Assembly (NCBI RefSeq): GCF_013820765.1
Contig: NZ_JABJVM010000019.1
Coordinates: forward strand, 1-59,239
Length of the DNA: 59,239 bases
Reading direction: 5' to 3'
DNA from: Paenilisteria rustica
GTDB lineage: Bacteria; Bacillota; Bacilli; Lactobacillales; Listeriaceae
Positions 51,835 to 59,239 of the stretch are shown one piece after another. A model generated the notes under the pieces. It was not told the DNA's origin. It did no database searches and saw only the letters and a list, made by a program, of their open reading frames with translations. Every line of letters begins with the position of its first letter. The first letter of the stretch is position 1. A program made the translations under genes and the position numbers.

Positions 51835-51864
51835 TTGTTTTCTACCTGTTCTTCATACTATAAT
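51835..51864 (+). promoter_or_regulatory. Possible promoter of the DUF3267 gene
   Basis: TTGTTT (51835-51840), 18 bp, TATAAT (51859-51864). Confidence 0.55.
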
Positions 51865-51929
51865 GGAAGGAAGGGAAACGGGATAATTTTGTGTTAGCAA
51901 GGATTGGAAGAAATGAGGTCAAGATTGTT

Positions 51930-52478
51930 ATGAGAATACAAGCATTATCGAAGGAATACAACATTGTTAACGACAAAAAAAGAATGCAAACCATTAAAAT
52001 TATGGCCACTGCTCTAATCGTAATCATGTTAATTGTCGGCATCGTATTGGCCTTGCGCGAAGCCGTACCAGTCAACTTCACCCTAATGGGGATTGTACTG
52101 TTTTTGATCGCGCTATACATCGTTTTCACCATTCACGAACTCATTCACGGACTCCTTTTTTGGGTGCTTGGCAATGGTAAACTAAAAATAAGCTTAAAAA
52201 AAGGTATGCTTTATTTTAACTGTCCAAATCAATTATTCGCTAAATGGCAATTCAACATCATCAGTATTGGACCATGCGTTTTAATAACCCTGATTCTAGT
52301 TATTTTAGCCCTGGAGTTTCCGGGTGATTTAGTAGCAATTTACCTGCTGATTGTGGCTCACTCTGCCCTATGCATGGCAGATATGTACACCATGAAAATC
52401 GTATCTTCTGCACCAAAAAAAGCAAAAATAAGGGATACAGAAGATGGCATTATTATTGAATCAAAAAATAATTTCTAA
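51930..52478 (+). CDS. DUF3267 membrane metalloprotease-like protein
   Basis: 182 residues with four helices and the zinc-protease motif HELIHG at the end of the second helix; the rest of the family pattern (NCPNQLFAKWQFNIISIGP and a late MADMYTMK with the third-ligand Asp) is present. DUF3267 proteins are site-2-protease-like membrane proteins of unknown substrate. The ATG at 51930 follows GAGGTC; a GTG at 51891 would add 13 residues. Confidence 0.8.
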   Translation: MRIQALSKEYNIVNDKKRMQTIKIMATALIVIMLIVGIVLALREAVPVNFTLMGIVLFLIALYIVFTIHELIHGLLFWVLGNGKLKISLKKGMLYFNCPNQLFAKWQFNIISIGPCVLITLILVILALEFPGDLVAIYLLIVAHSALCMADMYTMKIVSSAPKKAKIRDTEDGIIIESKNNF

Positions 52479-52490
52479 GTCTCGGGATGG

Positions 52491-52520
52491 TTGCAAAAGG
52501 TACTACTTTTCGGATACAAT
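52491..52520 (+). promoter_or_regulatory. Promoter of the membrane-anchored glucosaminidase gene
   Basis: TTGCAA (52491-52496), 18 bp, TACAAT (52515-52520). Confidence 0.6.
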
Positions 52521-52572
52521 AAGGCAATAGGGTAAAAAGGGCATCAAGGTACAGAAAGTAGGTTTTACAAAA

Positions 52573-53424
52573 ATGAGACGTCGGAAGAAAAAGCCACTTC
52601 TTATTGGAATTTTACTTGCAGTCGTTTTACTCGGCGGATTGGCTTTTTTCGTAGCAGCTAAATTGTTTTTCACAGAGGACGAGCCAGTAGAAGTAACGCG
52701 TGTCGATCCAAAGCAAGAATTCATTGAACTACTAGCCGGGCATGCACAACAAATACAAGAAAAAGAAGGCATTTTGACTAGTATCACCTTGGCTCAGGCC
52801 ATTTTAGAGTCTGACTGGGGGAACAGCGGACTAGCGACAGAAGGACGGAATTTGTTCGGTATCAAAGGTCGCTATCAAAATGATTCCGTAACAATGCCTA
52901 CACAAGAATACGAAAACGATTCGTGGATCACTGTTGATGCCGCATTCAGGAAATATCCAACATGGTTTGAATCACTGGATGACCACGCTAATCTATTTTT
53001 GAAAGGAACTTCTTGGGATAAAGATAAATATCGTGAAGTTGTTCAAGCAAAAGACCATCGCACGGCGGCCAATGCTCTGCAAAAATCTGGTTATGCAACA
53101 GACCCAGGTTACGCGGATAAGCTAATCGATCTAATCGAGCAAAGAAACTTGCAAGCATACGATAGAATTTACGATACGATTATTTCCAGAAAAACCATGC
53201 AAGAAATAGGTTCACCAATGCTTACAAAAGATACTACTATTTGGTCTAGTCCACCCAGAACAAAAGGGTCGAAAAAGACAAATGATTTAGCGAAATATGG
53301 AACAAAAAAAGTAGAAATTATTCAAGAAATGAAGACTGAAAATGGGATTTGGTACCAAATAAAATCGGGTTCAAAAATGTTGGGCTGGGTAAATAAAGAT
53401 GTGATTCGCATTAAAACGCTATAA
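52573..53424 (+). CDS. Membrane-anchored glucosaminidase (GH73) with C-terminal SH3/GW module
   Basis: 283 residues. A basic start RRRKKK and one membrane helix (about 8-33) without a clear cleavage site, so probably anchored. GH73 domain at about 45-200: LTSITLAQAILESDWGNSG with catalytic Glu79, NLFGIKG, and FRKYPTWFESLDDHANL. One GW-like module at about 215-283 (GIWYQIKSGSKMLGWVNKD) for wall or lipoteichoic acid binding. It cleaves beta-1,4 glycan bonds in peptidoglycan. A close paralogue follows at 53645. Confidence 0.92.
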   Translation: MRRRKKKPLLIGILLAVVLLGGLAFFVAAKLFFTEDEPVEVTRVDPKQEFIELLAGHAQQIQEKEGILTSITLAQAILESDWGNSGLATEGRNLFGIKGRYQNDSVTMPTQEYENDSWITVDAAFRKYPTWFESLDDHANLFLKGTSWDKDKYREVVQAKDHRTAANALQKSGYATDPGYADKLIDLIEQRNLQAYDRIYDTIISRKTMQEIGSPMLTKDTTIWSSPPRTKGSKKTNDLAKYGTKKVEIIQEMKTENGIWYQIKSGSKMLGWVNKDVIRIKTL

Positions 53425-53441
53425 AATTATGGCGTTTTTTT
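53413..53441 (+). terminator. Terminator overlapping the end of the GH73 gene
   Basis: AAAACGC (53413-53419) pairs with GCGTTTTTTT (53432-53441); the stem includes the last codons of the gene. Confidence 0.7.
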
Positions 53442-53644
53442 GATGTGTTCAAAAATAAAACACATCTAGAAACTGGCTAAGAATAGCGGTCTAGACATGT
53501 TTCGTAATATTATAAACAGAAATGACACATTTCTGTAACCTAAATGCAACACTATTTTTGCTAGAATGAACCCTGTTGATTTGAAAAGATACATGAAAAC
53601 AAAAATACTATAAAAAAATCAGAAAGAAGTGTAGAATAAATCGA

Positions 53645-54712
53645 ATGAAAAAATCAGTCAAACGCAGCGTAGCTATTTTAGGAACAATTGGGATGATGAT
53701 GGGCACAATTGGTATTCCAGTTAGCACATATGCGGCAGAACGAGAAAATAATTCATCTATAAGCTACACCAATTCCCAGCAGAAATTTCTAGATCAAATA
53801 GTGCCAGATGCACAGAAACTACAACGTGAGCATGGCGTTTTAACAAGTGTAACGATTGCCCAAGCTATTTTAGAATCAGGGTGGGGAAAAAGTGGCTTAA
53901 CACAACAAGCTAATAACCTATTCGGCATCAAAGGTAGCTATGAAGGCCAATCCATCACGATGAATACGAAAGAATTTTTTGATAACACTTGGACGACGGT
54001 AGATGCACCATTCCGCGCGTACCCAAGCTATTATGAGTCACTGGAAGATCATGCTTTACTATTTGTTAACGGACCTTCATGGAATCCGAATAAATATGCG
54101 GGCTTGGTTGGCGAAGAGGACTACAAGAAAGCAGCGCAGATCATTGAAGATGGTGGCTACGCAACAGATCCGAACTATGCGGAACAACTTATCCAGACTG
54201 TAGAAACTTACGACCTTGCGAAATACGATCAAGTCTACGATACGGTAACTGCTAAAACTGGAATCTATGCATATGGACAAGTGAAGCCTAACGCCTCCGC
54301 TTCTGCATGGAGTGTGCCTGAAACTATGAAAGGCGCAACAAAAAAAGCTAATCTATCAAACTACAATGGCAAGAATTTACGACTTGTTAATCGAGCTAAA
54401 GTAAGCGATGGCTCTACTTGGTACGAAGCAACATTAAATGGTCAAAAAATTGGTTGGATCAAGGCAAACCATTTAAAACTGATCTATACAACATCTATGG
54501 AACAAGAAGTAAACCTAATCAGGGGTGTTGAAAATGCAACAGGAAAAATTTATGCTTTTCCAGTCATAGACAACAGCGCCGTTAGAGGAACACTTGCTGG
54601 TCTAGACGAGGTACATGTAGACAGTCAAGCTGTAGTGAACAATAAAATTTGGTACCGTATAAATGATGGCGGTAAGCGACTTGGTTGGGTTGAATCCCCA
54701 ACGTTAAAATAA
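53645..54712 (+). CDS. Secreted glucosaminidase (GH73) with two SH3/GW modules
   Basis: 355 residues. A cleavable signal peptide (IGMMMGTIGIPVSTYAAE, cut after Ala near 31), GH73 domain at about 45-200 with LTSVTIAQAILESGWGKSG (Glu77), NLFGIKGSYEG, YPSYYESLEDHALLF, and two C-terminal GW-like repeats (STWYEATLNGQKIGWIKANHL; KIWYRINDGGKRLGWVES). The catalytic domain is very close to that of the preceding gene, so the two arose by duplication; this one is released and held at the wall by the modules. Ribosome binding site is weak (AGAAAGAAGTG). Confidence 0.92.
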   Translation: MKKSVKRSVAILGTIGMMMGTIGIPVSTYAAERENNSSISYTNSQQKFLDQIVPDAQKLQREHGVLTSVTIAQAILESGWGKSGLTQQANNLFGIKGSYEGQSITMNTKEFFDNTWTTVDAPFRAYPSYYESLEDHALLFVNGPSWNPNKYAGLVGEEDYKKAAQIIEDGGYATDPNYAEQLIQTVETYDLAKYDQVYDTVTAKTGIYAYGQVKPNASASAWSVPETMKGATKKANLSNYNGKNLRLVNRAKVSDGSTWYEATLNGQKIGWIKANHLKLIYTTSMEQEVNLIRGVENATGKIYAFPVIDNSAVRGTLAGLDEVHVDSQAVVNNKIWYRINDGGKRLGWVESPTLK

Positions 54713-54721
54713 ATAAATTAG

Positions 54722-54760
54722 AAAAACGCGTATCCAGCAATATCGGGATACGCGTTTTTT
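54722..54760 (+). terminator. Terminator after the second GH73 gene
   Basis: AAAAACGCGTATCC pairs perfectly with GGATACGCGTTTTT over a 10-base loop. Confidence 0.9.
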
Positions 54761-54810
54761 GAAATTTAAAGGGTTTTACAAAAGTTTGGCGAATAAGAAT
54801 ACTATAGCTT

Positions 54811-55572
54811 CTAAATGCGAATCATTAATTCCACAGGACAATGATCTGATCCCATCACATCCGCGTGTATTGAGGCTTCCTCAATCTTATCAGCTATGCG
54901 ATTAGATACAACAAAGTAGTCAATACGCCATCCAGTATTTCGGGCACGTGCATTCATACGATAAGACCACCAAGAATAGGCTCCTTCTAATTCTGGATAT
55001 AGGTGGCGGAAAGAATCTGTAAAGCCGCCTGCAAGCAAATCAGTAAATTTGCCGCGTTCTTCATCCGAAAATCCCGCATTTTTACGATTTGTTTTAGGAT
55101 TTTTCAAATCGATTTCTTGATGTGCTACATTCAAATCACCGCACACAATGACCGGTTTAACTTGATCTAACTTTTTCAAATGCGCCAAGAAAGCATCCTC
55201 CCAGTCCATCCGGTAATCAAGGCGTTTCAATTCATTTTGCGAATTTGGTGTATATACTGTAATCATATAGAATGCAGGGTACTCAAGCGTAATCACACGC
55301 CCTTCCTGATCATGGACCTCAATATCCAAACCATACTTTACAGAAAGCGGCTCGGATTTAGAGAAAATGGCTGTGCCAGAATATCCTTTTTTAACAGCAT
55401 AGTTCCAATAATCATGATAACCTGACAAATCTAAGTTAATCTGCCCTTGCTGAAGCTTTGTTTCTTGCAGACAAAAAATATCAGCATCTACCTCTCTAAA
55501 GTAATCCATGAAGCCTTTCTTCTCTGCAGCCCTGAGACCATTGACATTCCAAGAAATTAATTTCAATTCCAT
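54811..55572 (-). CDS. exoA: Exodeoxyribonuclease III / AP endonuclease
   Basis: About 253 residues. All EEP-fold motifs: [19 protein letters not shown] (metal-binding Glu), [15 protein letters not shown] (Asp, Asn), and the final GSDHCPVEL (catalytic His). It cuts at abasic sites and trims 3' blocks in base excision repair. The ATG at 55572 follows GAAGGAG; a GTG at 55575 is the alternative. Divergent from the DUF1697 gene, sharing a short promoter region. Confidence 0.95.
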   Translation of the reverse strand: MELKLISWNVNGLRAAEKKGFMDYFREVDADIFCLQETKLQQGQINLDLSGYHDYWNYAVKKGYSGTAIFSKSEPLSVKYGLDIEVHDQEGRVITLEYPAFYMITVYTPNSQNELKRLDYRMDWEDAFLAHLKKLDQVKPVIVCGDLNVAHQEIDLKNPKTNRKNAGFSDEERGKFTDLLAGGFTDSFRHLYPELEGAYSWWSYRMNARARNTGWRIDYFVVSNRIADKIEEASIHADVMGSDHCPVELMIRI

Positions 55573-55591
55573 CACTCCTTCGATATCTACT

Positions 55592-55622
55592 ATTATACCT
55601 CACAATAATTATTAGGTATAAT
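55592..55622. promoter_or_regulatory. Divergent promoter region with 9-bp inverted repeat
   Basis: ATTATACCT (55592-55600) and AGGTATAAT (55614-55622) are exact inverted copies. Each contains a -10 box: TATAAT for the DUF1697/pepT direction at 55617-55622 and its mirror for exoA. One regulator could act on both, or the symmetry may simply reflect two -10 boxes. Confidence 0.5.
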
Positions 55623-55641
55623 GGGAAGTGGGAGGTAGAAG

Positions 55642-56169
55642 ATGAAGTATATTATATTCTTGAGAGCCATTAATGTGGGTGGCAACCGCAAGATAAAGAT
55701 GGCTGATTTGAAAGCCGCACTCCAAAGTGAAGGTTATCTAAACATTACGACCTATATTCAGAGTGGAAATATTATAGCAGAGCGAGAAGAGAGCGACCAC
55801 GAAATTATCCAGACAGAAATAGAGGCACTAATCAAGAAACATTTTGGCTTTGATGTCCCAGCCGTAGCATTTAACGTATCCGAATATGAAGAGGTGCTAA
55901 AGCGAAATCCTTTTGACGGAGATAAACTGATGGTTCATTTCCTAGATAGGATACCTGAGCAAGCAATGATTAATAAGTTAGAACAGCTGAGCCTAGATCA
56001 TCAAGATAAGAGTTCACATGCAGGAAGATTTTTATACATTTCTTTAAATGCAGGCGTATCCGATAGCTTATTTTCAAACAAGTTCGTTGAAAAGGTACTG
56101 CAGGTAAGGGCGACTGCAAGAAACTGGAACACCGTCTTGAAAATGGTTGATAAAGCAAACGGTAAATAA
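55642..56169 (+). CDS. DUF1697 family protein
   Basis: 175 residues. It starts YIIFLRAINVGGNRKIKMADLK, then YIQSGNIIAE and an end block RATARNWNTVLKMV, the conserved family ends. Function unknown; cytoplasmic. GGGAGG site before ATG. pepT starts 23 bases after its stop, so they are probably co-transcribed. The exoA-DUF1697-pepT grouping occurs in Listeria as I recall. Confidence 0.9.
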   Translation: MKYIIFLRAINVGGNRKIKMADLKAALQSEGYLNITTYIQSGNIIAEREESDHEIIQTEIEALIKKHFGFDVPAVAFNVSEYEEVLKRNPFDGDKLMVHFLDRIPEQAMINKLEQLSLDHQDKSSHAGRFLYISLNAGVSDSLFSNKFVEKVLQVRATARNWNTVLKMVDKANGK

Positions 56170-56192
56170 TATAATCAGGGAGGAAAAAAACA

Positions 56193-57425
56193 ATGAGAAA
56201 TGAAATAATAGAACGATTCACAAAATATGTAAAAATAGATACGCAATCCAGTGAGGCAAGTTCAACCGTTCCGACAACACAGGGGCAACTAGAATTAGGA
56301 AATATATTGGTGGAAGAATTAAAAGCAATCGGAATGGAAGAAGTAACGATAGATGAGAATGGTTATGTAATGGCTACACTTCCAAGTAACACAACCAAAG
56401 AAATAGCAACCATAGGGTTTTTAGCGCACATTGATACAGCAACCGATATGACTGGTAAAAATGTATCTCCGCAAATTCACGAAAACTATGATGGGGAATC
56501 AATTGTGTTAAACAAAGATCAAGGCGTTGTTCTTTCACCTGAAGCATTTCCAGAATTGCCTACATACAAAGGTCAAACGATAATTACTACGGACGGCACT
56601 ACCCTTCTTGGTGCGGATGATAAGGCTGGCATAACTGAGATAATGGTTGCGATGAATTATTTATTAAAGCATCCAGAAATAAAACATGGGCGAATCCGTG
56701 TAGCTTTCACACCAGACGAGGAAATCGGTCGTGGGCCGCACAACTTTGATGTAAAAGCATTCGGTGCAAAGTTCGCGTATACTATGGACGGAGGACCAAT
56801 CGGCGAATTAGAGTATGAGAGCTTTAACGCCGCAGCTGCTCGGATCACATTTAAAGGTAACAGTGTACATCCGGGGACAGCTAAAGATAAAATGATCAAC
56901 GCCAATAAAATGGCAATGGAGTTTCATAGCCATTTACCACAGGAAGAAGTACCGGAAAAAACAGATGGCTACGAGGGTTTTTACCACTTAATTTCACTAA
57001 ATGGTGACGTGGAGCTTGCAAAATCCTACTATATTATCCGTGACTTTGATCATGACGCATTCATTATGAGAAAAGCTAGAGTTTCTGAAATAGTAAAAGA
57101 GCTTCAAGCGAAATATGGTGAGGAAAATATTGCTTTAGAAATGAACGACCAATATTACAATATGAAAGAAAAAATTGAACCAGTAAAAGAAATTGTGGAC
57201 GTAGTCTATAGAGCTATGAAAAATTTGGAGATTGAACCAGACATTCGCCCAATTAGAGGTGGAACGGATGGGTCGCAATTGTCTTTCAAAGGTATGCCAA
57301 CACCAAATATTTTTACAGGTGGAGAGAATTACCACGGTAAATTTGAGTATATCTCTGTTGAAAGCATGATTAAAGCAACACAGGTGATTATTGAAGTAGT
57401 ACGTCTATTCGAACACGAGGCTTAA
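56193..57425 (+). CDS. pepT: Peptidase T (tripeptide aminopeptidase)
   Basis: 410 residues, M20 metallopeptidase. Zinc-site blocks: [11 protein letters not shown] (His/Asp), [15 protein letters not shown] (bridging Asp), [10 protein letters not shown] (Glu pair), [14 protein letters not shown], and C-terminal [13 protein letters not shown]...[11 protein letters not shown] (His). It removes N-terminal residues from tripeptides in the cytoplasm. GGGAGG site before ATG. Confidence 0.96.
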   Translation: MRNEIIERFTKYVKIDTQSSEASSTVPTTQGQLELGNILVEELKAIGMEEVTIDENGYVMATLPSNTTKEIATIGFLAHIDTATDMTGKNVSPQIHENYDGESIVLNKDQGVVLSPEAFPELPTYKGQTIITTDGTTLLGADDKAGITEIMVAMNYLLKHPEIKHGRIRVAFTPDEEIGRGPHNFDVKAFGAKFAYTMDGGPIGELEYESFNAAAARITFKGNSVHPGTAKDKMINANKMAMEFHSHLPQEEVPEKTDGYEGFYHLISLNGDVELAKSYYIIRDFDHDAFIMRKARVSEIVKELQAKYGEENIALEMNDQYYNMKEKIEPVKEIVDVVYRAMKNLEIEPDIRPIRGGTDGSQLSFKGMPTPNIFTGGENYHGKFEYISVESMIKATQVIIEVVRLFEHEA

Positions 57426-57434
57426 CGAAAACAT

Positions 57435-57485
57435 CGCTTATGAGAATAAATCTATTTGGAGGCATTCTCATAAGCGGTATTTTTT
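57435..57485 (+). terminator. Terminator after pepT
   Basis: CGCTTATGAGAAT pairs perfectly with ATTCTCATAAGCG over a 16-base loop, with a T run after two bases; probably shared with the convergent ABC gene. Confidence 0.85.
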
Positions 57486-58258
57486 CATCTAGGGAATATG
57501 GATATTTGACCGTTATCGCGAGTAACGACATCTACGTCATGACAATAGAAGGAAGACAACTTTTCTTTAGTAAGCATAGTGTGAGTTAACCCTGAATCAT
57601 ATTTTTTTCCATCTTTAAGTAATAGTGTATGGCTAAAACATGATAATATTTCTTCTGTATGGTGTGTTACATAGAGAATAGTTGGAGCAGTAGGTAATTG
57701 AGAGATTACTTCGATACGTTCTAATAAGCGTTTTTTTGCAAAAATATCGAGTCCAGTGCAGGGCTCATCAAGAATCAATAATGCAGGGTTTGCCATAAGA
57801 GCTCTAGCAATCAGTACAATTTGTCTTTCACCTTGTGATAGAATAGCGTAATGCTTCCCAATTAATTCTTCTCCGCCACATGCTACTAAAATCGTACGAG
57901 CAGCCTCTTTCTCTTCAATAGTGGTTTCTTGATATAAACCTATACTAGCAAATTTCCCGCTGACAACTATAGACTCAGCAAGGTCATATTCGCGTAGCTG
58001 TTGTTGTAAAGAGGAACTGACCCAGCCGATTGATTTACGTAATTCAGGGAGTGATGTTTTCCCAAACTGATGACCTAAAACGTTGAGTGAGCCAGAAGTG
58101 GGCCAAAGATAGCCATTCAATAATTTCAGTAAGGTAGTTTTTCCAGAACCATTTAATCCAAGCACTGCCCAATTTTCTTTAGCTTTAACAGTCCAGTCAA
58201 TGGAATCTAATAAAATTTTTCCATCACGCTTTAAAAACACTTGATTGAATTCGAACAT
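57485..58258 (-). CDS. ABC transporter ATP-binding protein (YlmA-like)
   Basis: 257 residues. Walker A GLNGSGKTTLLKLLNG, Q-loop, signature LSQGERQIVLIARAL, Walker B ALLILDEPCTG, switch His in YVTHHTEEI. No permease is adjacent, as in the ylmA-type single ATPases of Bacillus and Listeria. The single ABC domain argues against a ribosome-associated ABC-F protein. ATG at 58258 follows AAGGGGGATT; an earlier frame start at 58297 is rejected. Confidence 0.88.
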   Translation of the reverse strand: MFEFNQVFLKRDGKILLDSIDWTVKAKENWAVLGLNGSGKTTLLKLLNGYLWPTSGSLNVLGHQFGKTSLPELRKSIGWVSSSLQQQLREYDLAESIVVSGKFASIGLYQETTIEEKEAARTILVACGGEELIGKHYAILSQGERQIVLIARALMANPALLILDEPCTGLDIFAKKRLLERIEVISQLPTAPTILYVTHHTEEILSCFSHTLLLKDGKKYDSGLTHTMLTKEKLSSFYCHDVDVVTRDNGQISIFPR

Positions 58259-58352
58259 ATAGAAATCCCCCTTAAGTAAGATATAGAGTCCTTGCATCTA
58301 TTTTACATAAAAATAAGAAAATAGGATAATATAAAGTGAGGTATTGAGAGAA

Positions 58353-58961
58353 ATGGACAATCAAATTTTAGAAAAAGCTATATCATATATACAAAAGAAG
58401 TTCTCAGATGAAAAAACAGGACACGACTGGTACCATATTGATAGAGTTCATAAAATGGCGGTATACATCCAAAGTAAAGAAGGTGGTAATCTTATGCTTG
58501 TTAGAATGGCCGCTCTGTTTCACGATTTCACAGATCCAAAACTGAATAGTAATCCCATAGAAGCAAAAGAAGTCATGGAAGATTGGTTTAGAGTTCACGG
58601 GTTAGCAGAAAATGAAATCCAAAATATATCATCAATTATTGAAAATGTGTCCTTCAGCCAAAGTAGAAAAGAACAAACTAAATTGAGTTTGGAAAGTAAA
58701 ATTGTACAAGATGCAGATAGATTGGACGCAATTGGAGCAATTGGCATAGCGCGATGCTTTACATACGGGGGATCTAAAGGGCGGTATATTTATAATCCTG
58801 AAAATATGGAATCAACCAGTGTACAGCATTTTTATGATAAGCTTTTACTAATTAAAGATAGAATCCAAACGGATGCCGCTAAACCAATAGCGTACACAAG
58901 GCATGAAGCAATGGTAGGCTTTTTAAATAGCTTTGAAAATGAATGCAATATACAATTTTAA
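58353..58961 (+). CDS. HD-domain phosphohydrolase (YpgQ/YedJ-like)
   Basis: About 202 residues. Metal ligands of the HD fold are visible: GHDWYHIDRVHKMA (His), AALFHDFTD (HD pair), and VQDADRLDAIGAIGIARCFTYGG (Asp), the family fingerprint. These enzymes hydrolyse nucleotides such as dNTPs or pyrophosphate-containing metabolites. The start is either ATG 58353 or TTG 58344. It is the last gene before the rRNA promoter region. Confidence 0.9.
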   Translation: MDNQILEKAISYIQKKFSDEKTGHDWYHIDRVHKMAVYIQSKEGGNLMLVRMAALFHDFTDPKLNSNPIEAKEVMEDWFRVHGLAENEIQNISSIIENVSFSQSRKEQTKLSLESKIVQDADRLDAIGAIGIARCFTYGGSKGRYIYNPENMESTSVQHFYDKLLLIKDRIQTDAAKPIAYTRHEAMVGFLNSFENECNIQF

Positions 58962-59057
58962 TGAATTAAAACAAAACAGTTGCTTTTTATGAATATATAT
59001 TATATACTTAAAAAGTTCTCGAGTTGAGAGCGCGGAAATATTAATAAAAATAAGTTG

Positions 59058-59087
59058 TTGACACGCTAATACGATTTATGATAAGAT
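59058..59087 (+). promoter_or_regulatory. Probable rRNA operon promoter
   Basis: TTGACA (59058-59063), 18 bp, TAAGAT (59082-59087). A second AT-rich promoter-like stretch lies near 58979-59010 (TTGCTT with ATATATTATATA). Together with the leader sequence downstream, this fits an rrn operon starting just beyond the window. Confidence 0.6.
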
Positions 59088-59110
59088 GTAAAAGTTGTGT
59101 TAAACAAAGC

Positions 59111-59239
59111 ACTGACCTTTGAAAACTGAACAGAAACAAAGATAAAACCAATAGAGACAGTGATGTTTCTAGGTAAGAATCGCAGGGCGGAAATAGAAAG
59201 CTATTTCCAAAAGTAATACTAGTAAAGTAATTTGCTAGC
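59111..59239 (+). other. rRNA leader with boxA-like antitermination site
   Basis: TGACCTTTGAAAACTGAACA closely matches the boxA/leader sequence that precedes 16S rRNA in Bacillus and Listeria. The following ~100 bases hold no ORF with a start signal and include a hairpin GGAAATAG/CTATTTCC (near 59190). The 16S gene itself is not in the window. Confidence 0.6.

Noticed and set aside
1-59239. CRISPR array, tRNA genes, transposases, prophage genes
   Set aside because: No short regularly spaced repeats, tRNA-like cloverleaf, transposase or phage structural ORF was seen; the tandem repeats near 1 have a 124-bp period without spacers.

Overview
The window looks like the chromosome of a low-to-moderate GC Gram-positive of the Listeria lineage. 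Much of its gene order matches, from memory, a stretch of the L. monocytogenes chromosome: ftsW, pycA, an orphan substrate-binding lipoprotein, tagG-tagH, an autolysin, gtaB, tarI-tarJ, further teichoic acid transferases, tarD, pncB, nadE, an orphan PTS IIB and guaA. Proteins with Listeria-style GW/SH3-like modules fit as well. The order is not identical to L. monocytogenes: a sensor kinase pair and an exoA/pepT block lie nearby, and accessory genes are inserted. A Listeria species outside the L. monocytogenes group is my inference.

Layout. 1-7.1 kb: dispersed tandem repeats, then a divergent ArsR-type regulator facing a carbohydrate operon (binding lipoprotein, two permeases, a small membrane protein, a GH2 glycosidase). 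7.2-14.6 kb: ftsW, an AbiE-type toxin-antitoxin locus whose toxin has an in-frame stop, pyruvate carboxylase, and an orphan lipoprotein. 14.9-34.9 kb: a wall teichoic acid and cell-surface region. It holds the export ABC pair tarG/tarH, a DUF6270 protein with two tiny membrane proteins, a three-gene lipid-linked sugar system (GT2, GtrA-type flippase, DUF6056 GT-C), a PA14-repeat glucosaminidase, gtaB, tarI/tarJ for CDP-ribitol, three glycerophosphotransferase-type proteins (one fused to a GT2), a separate GT2, and tarD for CDP-glycerol. 35-42.3 kb: two-component system, NAD salvage (pncB, nadE), an ABM-family protein, PTS IIB, guaA. 42.3-46 kb: an AT-rich insert with one SF1 helicase-nuclease gene between matching 24-bp direct repeats. 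46-59 kb: housekeeping and envelope genes (HAD phosphatase, CorA, two DUF606 transporters, uracil-DNA-glycosylase-like protein, MerR/GyrI pair, DUF3267, two GH73 autolysins, exoA, DUF1697, pepT, ABC ATPase, HD hydrolase). The window ends in what looks like the promoter and leader of a ribosomal RNA operon, just before 16S would start.

The most unusual content is non-coding. Repeat A is a roughly 124-bp unit found in tandem and dispersed, starting flush with gene stop codons. Element B is about 110 bp, present in three copies, with a long hairpin whose tip differs in sequence while still pairing. Element C is a pair of long imperfect hairpins of about 120 bp. The B copies sit upstream of two genes, with their ribosome binding sites just downstream, so a cis-acting RNA role is possible. 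Other notable points are a probable AUC start codon on the PA14 autolysin, the single nonsense codon in the AbiEii toxin, and the lone helicase-nuclease cassette. I saw no tRNA, CRISPR array, transposase or integrase.
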